DNA of 21,558 bases, taken from the NCBI GenBank assembly GCA_044370655.1, contig JBILVD010000011.1, positions 1 through 21,558 of the forward strand, in the 5' to 3' direction. This DNA is from CAZFPN01 sp044370655 (GTDB lineage: Bacteria > Pseudomonadota > Alphaproteobacteria > Rickettsiales > Deianiraeaceae). Positions within the stretch are counted from its first letter, which is position 1, and every line of letters begins with the position of its first letter. The translations under genes were made by a program, and so were the position numbers. Shown one piece after another: positions 16,132 to 21,558 of the stretch. Below the pieces are notes generated by a model. That model was not told where the DNA came from. It saw only the letters and a list, made by a program, of their open reading frames with translations, and did no database searches.

Positions 16132-16543
16132 AAATTTCAATTTCCGAGAAGAAGAATGCAATTTCTTTTTTCGCATTTTCTAAAGAATCAGAGCCATGAA
16201 CAGAGTTTTCTCCAATTGAAAGAGCAAATTCTTTTCTTATAGTTCCATCATTAGCTTCTTTTGGGTTTGTAGCCCCCATAATGTCCCTATTTTTTAAAAC
16301 CGCATTTTCTCCTTGTAAAACTTGAACGATAACAGCACCAGAAGACATCATCTCCACCAATTCTCCAAAGAAAGGTCTATCTTTGTGAACTTCGTAAAAT
16401 TTTTCAGCTTGCTTTTTGGAGAGATGTATTCTCTTTTGTGCCACAATTTTAAGCCCTGCCTCCTCAAATTTTGCATTAATTTTACCTGTTAAATTTCTTT
16501 TTGTTGCATCGGGTTTGATTATTGATAATGTTCTTTGTGTCAT
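16124..16543 (-). CDS. ndk: Nucleoside diphosphate kinase
   Basis: Ndk equalises nucleoside triphosphates by ping-pong phosphotransfer. The 139-residue product is normal in length, with RTLSIIKPDA at the start, the HKDRPFF segment, GATNPKEANDGTIR, and the catalytic His in SVHGSDS. It is a cytosolic enzyme. It starts 9 bases after the upstream lipoprotein gene and overlaps gshA, so it lies within the same run as the F1 genes. Confidence 0.98.
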   Translation of the reverse strand: MTQRTLSIIKPDATKRNLTGKINAKFEEAGLKIVAQKRIHLSKKQAEKFYEVHKDRPFFGELVEMMSSGAVIVQVLQGENAVLKNRDIMGATNPKEANDGTIRKEFALSIGENSVHGSDSLENAKKEIAFFFSEIEIYE

Positions 16544-16552
16544 ATTTTTTGA

Positions 16553-16909
16553 TTATTTGTTAAAAAAAACTTCTTTTACTTCTCCTCTTTCTTTTGCTAG
16601 TTGGTATTTAGATTTAGTTGCGTTATAGTTCACATACAATGCACCGTTATATCCATTTATCGGGTCCCAAAACATACTTCCAGGCCAAAAAAATAAATTT
16701 ATAATACCGCTACCTATGTTGCCCGTATAAAACGAACCTCCACCAAGTATAAGACCAAGAAAAGCACCGACAACTGGATTTTTTTCCTCTGTATATATGT
16801 CTGGTCTTATTTTTTTTACCTCTTCTAGTTCAAGTTTTTGAGTTGGATTTAACTCAGAAGCACAACCATATAAAATAGTAAATAGCAACAAACTATAAAT
16901 TCTTTTCAT
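16553..16909 (-). CDS. Small lipoprotein with glycine-rich hydrophobic core
   Basis: A 118-residue protein. Starting at 16909 gives a signal peptide MKRIYSLLLFTILYGC with the lipobox Cys at residue 16; an upstream in-frame start at 16963 would lie in atpD and hide the signal. The mature part has a Lys/Glu-rich segment, then PVVGAFLGLILGGGSFYTGN and IINLFFWPGSMFWDP. These resemble TM2-like or lipoprotein families with a paired glycine-rich hairpin. The function is unknown. It begins 19 bases after atpD, in the slot where atpC (epsilon) is commonly found. Confidence 0.65.
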   Translation of the reverse strand: MKRIYSLLLFTILYGCASELNPTQKLELEEVKKIRPDIYTEEKNPVVGAFLGLILGGGSFYTGNIGSGIINLFFWPGSMFWDPINGYNGALYVNYNATKSKYQLAKERGEVKEVFFNK

Positions 16910-16928
16910 ATTTGTAACAAAAAGTGTA

Positions 16929-18332
16929 TTATAATTTTTTTGCCTTTTCAAGAGCCTCCTCAATTGAGCCTACCATGTAAAAAGCCATTTCTGGAATTTC
17001 ATCATACTTTCCTTCGCAAATTTCCTCAAATCCTTTAATTGTATCTGCAAGAGAAACAAGCTTTCCAGGAGAACCTGTGAAAACTTCCGCAACGTGAAAA
17101 GGTTGAGATAAAAATCTTTGAATTTTTCTCGCTCTTGAAACGGTAAGTTTGTCTTCCTCTGAAAGTTCGTCCATACCAAGAATTGCTATAATATCTTGAA
17201 GAGATTTGTATCCTTGCAAGATTTTCTGCACCTGCCTTGCCACTTTGTAATGTTGTTCTCCCACTATTTTTGGGTCAAGCACTGTTGAAGTTGAATCTAA
17301 AGGGTCAACCGCTGGGTAAATTCCAAGTTCTGCAATTTGCCTTGAAAGAACGGTTGTTGCGTCCAAGTGAGCAAAGGATACCGCAGGTGCTGGGTCCGTT
17401 AAGTCATCTGCCGGAACGTAAATTGCTTGAACTGAAGTAATTGAGCCATTTTGCGTTGATGTAATTCTCTCCTGTAAGCCCCCCATATCAGTTGCAAGAG
17501 TTGGCTGATAACCAACCGCAGAAGGTATACGGTCAAGAAGAGCGGATATCTCGCTACCTGCTTGAGTGAAACGGAATAAGTTATCAACGAAGAATAGAAC
17601 GTCCTGATTTTCCTTATCTCTAAAATATTCCGCCATTGTTAATGCGGAAAGTGCAACTCTTGCTCTTGCTCCCGGCGGTTCGTTCATTTGCCCGTAGACA
17701 AGCGCAACCTTTGATTTTGTTGAATTTTCAAGGTCAATTACATTTGAGTCTATCATTTCATGGTAAAGGTCGTTTCCTTCACGAGTTCTCTCGCCAACGC
17801 CAGCAAAAACGGAAAATCCACCATGAGCTTTAGCTATATTATTAATTAACTCCATAATAAGGACGGTTTTTCCTACACCCGCTCCACCAAAAAGCCCAAT
17901 TTTACCACCTTTTAAATAAGGAGCTAGAAGGTCAATCACTTTAATTCCTGTTTCAAGAATTTTTTGGTCTGTAGATTGTTCAAAAAATTTAGGAGCCGTA
18001 TTGTGAATTTGTGCTGTTTCGGTTGGTTGAAATGGCTTTTCGTCAATCGCTTCCCCAATTACATTGAATATGCGTCCAAGAGTTTGTCTTCCAACTGGAA
18101 CGGAGATTTGCCTGCCTGTGTCAACAACTTCAATGCCTCTATAAAGCTCGTCTGTTGAATCCATTGCAATTGTTCTAACCGAGCCCTCACCTAAGTGTTG
18201 TGCAACTTCTAAAACAAGTCTTTTTCCTGCAATTTGGCACTCTAAAGCATTTAAAATTGCTGGCAAATGTCCATCTTCAAATGCAACATCAACAACTGCG
18301 GAAACTATTTGTGTAATTTTACCCTTTTTCAT
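16929..18332 (-). CDS. atpD: F-type ATP synthase subunit beta
   Basis: The catalytic subunit of F1. The 467-residue protein is complete: the N-terminal barrel (ITQIVSAVVDVAFEDGHLP), P-loop GGAGVGKTV, the GERTREGNDLYHEM segment with the catalytic Glu, Walker B DVLFFVDN, PSAVGYQPTLATDMG, and DELSEEDKL at the C-terminal lever. Residue 267, normally Gly in SALLGRxPSAVGYQP, is Asp (SALLDRIPSAVG, codon GAC at 17532-17534). It lies 8 bases after the GyrI-like gene rather than after atpG, and no atpC follows. The sequence otherwise looks fully functional. Confidence 0.99.
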   Translation of the reverse strand: MKKGKITQIVSAVVDVAFEDGHLPAILNALECQIAGKRLVLEVAQHLGEGSVRTIAMDSTDELYRGIEVVDTGRQISVPVGRQTLGRIFNVIGEAIDEKPFQPTETAQIHNTAPKFFEQSTDQKILETGIKVIDLLAPYLKGGKIGLFGGAGVGKTVLIMELINNIAKAHGGFSVFAGVGERTREGNDLYHEMIDSNVIDLENSTKSKVALVYGQMNEPPGARARVALSALTMAEYFRDKENQDVLFFVDNLFRFTQAGSEISALLDRIPSAVGYQPTLATDMGGLQERITSTQNGSITSVQAIYVPADDLTDPAPAVSFAHLDATTVLSRQIAELGIYPAVDPLDSTSTVLDPKIVGEQHYKVARQVQKILQGYKSLQDIIAILGMDELSEEDKLTVSRARKIQRFLSQPFHVAEVFTGSPGKLVSLADTIKGFEEICEGKYDEIPEMAFYMVGSIEEALEKAKKL

Positions 18333-18340
18333 AGTTTTAA

Positions 18341-18895
18341 TTATTTAACTCCAATATATATTTTTATTTTTGCTTTTTCAGGATTTATCTGACTTTCATA
18401 GACTTCAAAATCACTAATAAAATTGCGTTTTTTGGAAAGCTCCTCGTTATTCCATATCTCAATCCATTTTGCAAAAACTACATCAGACATCTTCCCTTCC
18501 TTTGTTTCAAAAATTTCATATTTTCCAGATTTTATGGTAAAAAAGTCTAATTCTTGATTTTTTTTGTCAAAAGAATCTACCTCAAAACCAATATGCATTG
18601 TATAGTAGGAGTTTAGATAGTCTTGTGCGAAGTTTTGGTCAAAGTTAGAATATGCGATAAAAAGTTTAGCATTTTCCTTTAAGTTTGGAATTTGCATTTG
18701 AAAAACCTTCTCATATGCAACCATCACCTCACTTCCTGCTGTATCAATTATTTTTTGATTTGTAGTTCTAAGGCTGACACCTGCAATTTTAACTTCTTTT
18801 ATAGTGTTTTTAGAGTAATTTTTTGTATAAAAAAGATACCCAACTATAAAAATTAAAATTATAGGCAAAACAGCTAAAGATAGGAGCTTTTTCAT
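18341..18895 (-). CDS. Membrane-anchored GyrI-like (effector-binding) domain protein in the atpG slot
   Basis: A 184-residue protein with one N-terminal membrane anchor (residues about 4-24, no lipobox). A soluble domain follows that resembles the GyrI/AraC effector-binding fold: a strand before EVDSFDKKNQELDFF, then YEIFETKEGKMSDVVFAKWIEIW, and the ending SDFEVYESQ and KAKIKIYIGVK, where this family ends in F-E-x-Y and a xIYIPxK strand. The fold binds small ligands in other proteins; here the location outside the membrane is inferred. It shows no similarity to ATP synthase gamma, whose N-terminal coiled coil with a KI..T.KIT motif is absent. It starts 1 base after atpA and ends 8 bases before atpD, so it is certainly co-transcribed and likely co-translated. 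Confidence 0.65.
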   Translation of the reverse strand: MKKLLSLAVLPIILIFIVGYLFYTKNYSKNTIKEVKIAGVSLRTTNQKIIDTAGSEVMVAYEKVFQMQIPNLKENAKLFIAYSNFDQNFAQDYLNSYYTMHIGFEVDSFDKKNQELDFFTIKSGKYEIFETKEGKMSDVVFAKWIEIWNNEELSKKRNFISDFEVYESQINPEKAKIKIYIGVK

Positions 18896-18896
18896 A

Positions 18897-20441
18897 TTAC
18901 TTCACTAGAAATACTTTATTAAATTCAACTAGTGCTTCTTTTAGCCTTTCCTCCGTTTTTGCGGAAATATCTTTCTCTTTTCTAATTCCATCAATTACAT
19001 CAATAAATGAACTGCGGATAAATCCTAAAAGTTTTGATTGATACTCACTGATTTTATTTGTGGGAATATCCTTTAAGTAGCCTTTTACACCTGCATATAG
19101 CACGATAACTTGCTCCTCTATTAGAAGTGGGCTGAATTGGTCTTGCTTTAGCAATTCTGTAAGCTTTCTACCTCTTTGAAGTTGATTTTTGGTTGTAGCA
19201 TCAAGGTCAGATTCAAATTGAGAGAAAGATTCAAGTTCTCTGAATTGTGCTAAGTCTAGCTTTAGAGTTCCTGCAACTTTTTTAATTGCCTTAGTTTGAG
19301 CAGCAGAACCAACACGAGAAACAGAAAGCCCAACATTTACCGCAGGGCGAACTCCTTTATAGAAAAGGTCTGTTTCAAGGAAGATTTGCCCATCTGTAAT
19401 TGAAATCACGTTTGTTGGTATATAACCTGAAACATCTCCACCTAGAGTTTCAATAATTGGAAGTGCGGTTAACGAACCTGCACCTTTGTCATCACTTAAT
19501 TTAGCTGCTCTTTCAAGTAATTTTGAGTGAACGTAGAATACATCACCTGGGTAAGCTTCTCTTCCAGGAGGTCTACGAAGTAGTAGGGACATCTGTCTGT
19601 ATGCTTGTGCGTGTTTTGATAGGTCGTCGTAGACAATTAATGCATGCATACCGTTATCTCTGTAAAATTCTCCCATTGCCGCCCCTGCATATGCGGAAAG
19701 AAACTGCATTGGAGCTGGGTCCGACGCTCCCGCAACGATAATTGTTGTATATGCCATCGCTCCCGCTTCCTCAAGTTTTTTAACAAGAGAGGCAACGCTA
19801 GATTGCTTCTGCCCTATTGCAACATAAATACAGTAAAGTTTTTCATGCTCGTTTGTTGCTCTTAAATTTGTTTCTTTTTGGTTAAGAATTGTGTCAATTG
19901 CAATTGCGGTTTTACCTGTTTTTCTATCCCCAATTATAAGCTCTCTTTGCCCTCTACCGATTGGAATAAGCCCATCAATCGCCTTAATTCCTGTTTGGAG
20001 TGGTTCATGCACGGATTTACGAGAGATTATACCTGGAGCTTTAACTTCAATTGGAGAGTTTTTAGTTGAATTGATTGGACCTTTACCATCAATAGGCTCC
20101 CCGAGTGCGTTTACAACTCTTCCTAATAACTCTTTACCTACAGGAACGGAAACGATTTGCTTTGTTCTGGTTATCTTTTCTCCTTCTTTTACATTTTTAT
20201 CTGCTCCAAAAAGGACTATACCTACAGAGTCTGGCAAAAGGTTTAAAACCTGACCAGTAGCTCCGCTTTCAAAAGAGACAAGCTCTCCAATAAAGGCGTC
20301 TGCAAGACCGTAGGCTTTTACTATTCCGTCTTTTATACTAATTACAAAGCCAACCTCCTCTAAATTAGCTTGAAGGTCAGCGTTCTTGATAGCGTTTGCT
20401 ATCAGAGAAGAAACATCAGGTAACTGTTTTATCATACTCAA
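18897..20441 (-). CDS. atpA: F-type ATP synthase subunit alpha
   Basis: The non-catalytic nucleotide-binding subunit of F1. The 514-residue protein has a normal layout: N-terminal helix and barrel, P-loop GDRKTGKTAIAID, ALIVYDDLSKHAQAYRQMSLLLRRPPGREAYPGDVFY, and SVSRVGSAAQ with the arginine finger. The C-terminal helical domain runs from about residue 385. It lies 30 bases after atpH. No key residue appears missing. Confidence 0.99.
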   Translation of the reverse strand: MSMIKQLPDVSSLIANAIKNADLQANLEEVGFVISIKDGIVKAYGLADAFIGELVSFESGATGQVLNLLPDSVGIVLFGADKNVKEGEKITRTKQIVSVPVGKELLGRVVNALGEPIDGKGPINSTKNSPIEVKAPGIISRKSVHEPLQTGIKAIDGLIPIGRGQRELIIGDRKTGKTAIAIDTILNQKETNLRATNEHEKLYCIYVAIGQKQSSVASLVKKLEEAGAMAYTTIIVAGASDPAPMQFLSAYAGAAMGEFYRDNGMHALIVYDDLSKHAQAYRQMSLLLRRPPGREAYPGDVFYVHSKLLERAAKLSDDKGAGSLTALPIIETLGGDVSGYIPTNVISITDGQIFLETDLFYKGVRPAVNVGLSVSRVGSAAQTKAIKKVAGTLKLDLAQFRELESFSQFESDLDATTKNQLQRGRKLTELLKQDQFSPLLIEEQVIVLYAGVKGYLKDIPTNKISEYQSKLLGFIRSSFIDVIDGIRKEKDISAKTEERLKEALVEFNKVFLVK

Positions 20442-20471
20442 AGTTTTTTAATGGATTTTTAATATTTCTTT

Positions 20472-20954
20472 CTATTTTAAAATGCAAGTCTTTATTTTAG
20501 AAATTTTTGCTTTTTTTGAAAAATCTATTAGGTAAGCCCCAAAATGCAATTTAAAACCACTAATTAGTGTTTTATCTACTTCTTTTTCTAGCATAATTTC
20601 AGATTTAAACTGAGCTTTTAATTGTTGAGTTAAGTCTCCCTCTTCTTGATGAGAAAGCTCCTTTGCACTTACAACTTTAACAAGGGTTATGTTGTTTTTT
20701 TCTAAGAATTTTATCTTTAAAAGATGTGCAATGCTTGCTAGCAGTTTGGTTTTTTTTTGATTTATAACAACTTTAAGGAAGTTTTTAGTCTCAATTGAAA
20801 GCGGTATACCTTCTATTATTTTAAGATTTACATTGTTGTAATTTGCAATTGTTAAAATCTCGGAAATCACTCTCTCCAGTGCTTCATTAGGCAGATTAAG
20901 CGTTATTAAAGCCTTTGCATAAACAGAGGCAGTTTGAAAGTTGGCAATATTCAT
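20472..20954 (-). CDS. atpH: F-type ATP synthase subunit delta
   Basis: The delta subunit caps F1 and joins it to the peripheral stalk. The 160-residue protein is shorter than the common 177-185. The start NFQTASVYAKALITL matches the family pattern (A..YAkAL), and the C-terminal part has the KVVSAKELSH and VDKTLISGFKLHFGAYLIDFS segments (usual VDPSLIGGF.v.vG...iD.S). It heads the F1 run, as in alphaproteobacteria. A near-perfect AAGGAGG lies 23 bases before the ATG, further than expected. Confidence 0.9.
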   Translation of the reverse strand: MNIANFQTASVYAKALITLNLPNEALERVISEILTIANYNNVNLKIIEGIPLSIETKNFLKVVINQKKTKLLASIAHLLKIKFLEKNNITLVKVVSAKELSHQEEGDLTQQLKAQFKSEIMLEKEVDKTLISGFKLHFGAYLIDFSKKAKISKIKTCILK

Positions 20955-20977
20955 CTTACCAATAAATATATTAATAA

Positions 20978-20995
20978 CCTCCTTAGTAAATTATA
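20978..20995 (-). promoter_or_regulatory. Perfect Shine-Dalgarno (AAGGAGG) and TATAAT box upstream of atpH
   Basis: On the minus strand TATAAT occupies 20995-20990 and AAGGAGG occupies 20984-20978. The distance from AAGGAGG to the atpH ATG is 23 bases, too long for normal initiation. Either the ATG is reached by another route, translation starts at a non-AUG codon (an ATA at 20969-20967 is in frame and 8 bases away), or the box serves another purpose. If TATAAT is used, the transcript would begin almost on the AAGGAGG. Confidence 0.45.
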
Positions 20996-21004
20996 AAAAA
21001 AGAA

Positions 21005-21019
21005 TTATCAAGTATTTTT
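21005..21019 (-). promoter_or_regulatory. Motif shared with the pepA upstream region
   Basis: Minus-strand AAAAATACTTGATAA, identical to 7754-7768 before pepA. It contains TTGATA, but the only TATAAT downstream is 10 bases away, too close for a standard promoter. A 17-base spacer instead leads to TACTAA, a poor -10. Confidence 0.35.
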
Positions 21020-21072
21020 TATAAAAATTTTCATAAATTCTTTATAAGGCGTTTTGTTTTTTAAAAAATAAT

Positions 21073-21101
21073 TTGATAGCATAAAAGAAAAGTGATACAA
21101 T
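21073..21101 (+). promoter_or_regulatory. Strong-looking plus-strand promoter
   Basis: TTGATA (21073-21078), a 17-base spacer, and TACAAT (21096-21101, 5 of 6 to consensus). It is directed away from atpH and toward the 37-residue ORF at 21178, giving a leader of about 70 bases that contains a hairpin. Confidence 0.5.
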
Positions 21102-21146
21102 TCTTGCTAATAATAATTTATAATAATTAGCCACTAAGTAAAACAA

Positions 21147-21169
21147 TAACCTACTTCCAAATTAGGTTA
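21147..21169 (+). repeat. Hairpin TAACCTA / TAGGTTA in the leader
   Basis: A perfect 7-bp stem with a 9-base loop, 8 bases upstream of the ORF start at 21178. It could block or regulate translation of that ORF, or be part of a small RNA. Confidence 0.45.
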
Positions 21170-21177
21170 AGAAAGAT

Positions 21178-21291
21178 ATGGAAAAGCAAGACATTAAAGA
21201 TGAAAATATAAAGGGCTTAATTAAATATATATACTATCTAGAGAGTTTAAACACTCCACCTATTTACAATGAAGGTTTAAGTAGTATATAA
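21178..21291 (+). CDS. Possible 37-residue peptide
   Basis: An ATG preceded by GAAAG opens 37 codons: a charged start MEKQDIKDENIKGL, then a short hydrophobic or aromatic patch (IKYIYYLESL), then a tail ending PPIYNEGLSSI. The promoter, hairpin leader and repeated tail support a real transcription unit, but the product has no recognised family. Confidence 0.35.
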   Translation: MEKQDIKDENIKGLIKYIYYLESLNTPPIYNEGLSSI

Positions 21292-21299
21292 ATCATAAA
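21262..21299 (+). repeat. 38-bp direct repeat, copy 1
   Basis: This matches copy 2 at 21521-21558 in 30 of 38 positions. The last 13 bases (TATAAATCATAAA) are identical, as is the internal GTTTAAGT. Copy 1 encodes the tail of the 37-residue ORF and runs past its stop. Confidence 0.6.
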
Positions 21300-21420
21300 A
21301 GATATAAGGCTTAAGTTATATATTACAAATCCTTAAGATACAATATACACAATTAATGTTTTCACAAAAGAGATATGAGAGATACAAATCAAATCTTTAC
21401 TTTAGAGTGAGATATGTGAT

Positions 21421-21494
21421 ATATATTACCAATCTTCCATAATATATACTACCAATCTTCCTCCCTCTTTGTTATAGTATGCTATCAATCTTCC
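21421..21494 (+). repeat. Three 18-bp direct repeats, consensus ATATAyTACCAATCTTCC
   Basis: Copies lie at 21421-21438, 21444-21461 and 21477-21494. The first two differ by one base; the third reads GTATGCTATCAATCTTCC. Spacing is 23 then 33 bases. They could be binding sites for a regulator or replication-type iterons. The spacing is too irregular and the units too short for a CRISPR. Confidence 0.6.
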
Positions 21495-21520
21495 CTCTTA
21501 TTATCCCTCCCTTTAAAGAA

Positions 21521-21558
21521 ATTTATGATGAGAGTTTAAGTGCGTTATAAATCATAAA
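21521..21558 (+). repeat. 38-bp direct repeat, copy 2 (window end)
   Basis: The second copy of the repeat at 21262, ending exactly at the window edge. In frame it encodes IYDESLSAL before a TAA, against IYNEGLSSI before a TAA in copy 1. A short ORF from 21479 (MLSIFPLIIPPFKE onward, 23 codons) leads into it, suggesting a second, shortened copy of the same small gene. Confidence 0.55.

Noticed and set aside
18341..18895. A highly divergent ATP synthase gamma subunit
   Set aside because: Gamma needs long N- and C-terminal helices forming a coiled coil. This product has a membrane anchor and beta-rich segments ending like GyrI proteins.
17237..20253. Plus-strand ORFs opposite atpD and atpA
   Set aside because: They are antisense to highly conserved F1 genes and have no recognisable domain.
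21421..21494. CRISPR array
   Set aside because: Only three 18-bp units, unequal spacing of 5 and 15 bases between units, and no cas genes in the window.

Overview
The window is an AT-rich, densely packed stretch of a Gram-negative genome. Three features point to an alphaproteobacterium with a compact, probably host-associated or streamlined genome: an Hda-like protein with the alphaproteobacterial LPDxASR signature, a stand-alone PurS, and an F1 beta subunit with the TLATDMG loop. LpxB (lipid A) supports a Gram-negative envelope. The exact order cannot be set from this sequence. Genes often overlap by ATGA or a few bases. No rRNA, tRNA or CRISPR array was seen.

Layout. 1-79: 5' end of an IS1595-type transposase leaving the window on the left. 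191-4578 (+): a translationally overlapping run of an EPSP-synthase-like remnant, carA, terC, a Walker-less Hda-like protein, nth and a small membrane protein. 4570-7736 (-): pepA followed by a decayed type II restriction-modification pair (adenine methyltransferase, then endonuclease). 7737-8246: about 510 bases with no firm gene, holding two hairpins and one possible 58-residue membrane peptide. 8247-9155 (-): a LysR regulator, divergent from 9369-10463 (+), a two-module leucine-rich-repeat protein. 10452-11219 (-): a CvpA-like membrane protein, divergent from purS-lpxB-lipoprotein (11296-13414, +). 13493-20954 (-): one long run atpH-atpA-[GyrI-like membrane protein]-atpD-lipoprotein-ndk-gshA-ffh. 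20955-21558: AT-rich, repeat-bearing DNA with a good plus-strand promoter and a 37-residue ORF.

The most notable feature is the F1-ATPase cluster. The slot between atpA and atpD, normally held by atpG (gamma), is occupied by a gene for a membrane-anchored GyrI-like ligand-binding-domain protein. atpC (epsilon) is not downstream of atpD either; a lipoprotein gene stands there. AtpD also carries a Gly-to-Asp change beside its rotor-facing loop. Either gamma and epsilon are encoded elsewhere or the F1 machine is unusual. Other oddities are an Ffh with a Glu in the guanine-specificity motif, a catalytically dead AroA fragment coupled to carA, and a restriction-modification system caught in decay.

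Functionally the window combines energy metabolism (F1), nucleotide synthesis (CarA, PurS, Ndk), envelope (LpxB, SPOR-like lipoprotein, CvpA), redox (GshA), protein targeting (Ffh), replication control (Hda-like) and repair (Nth).
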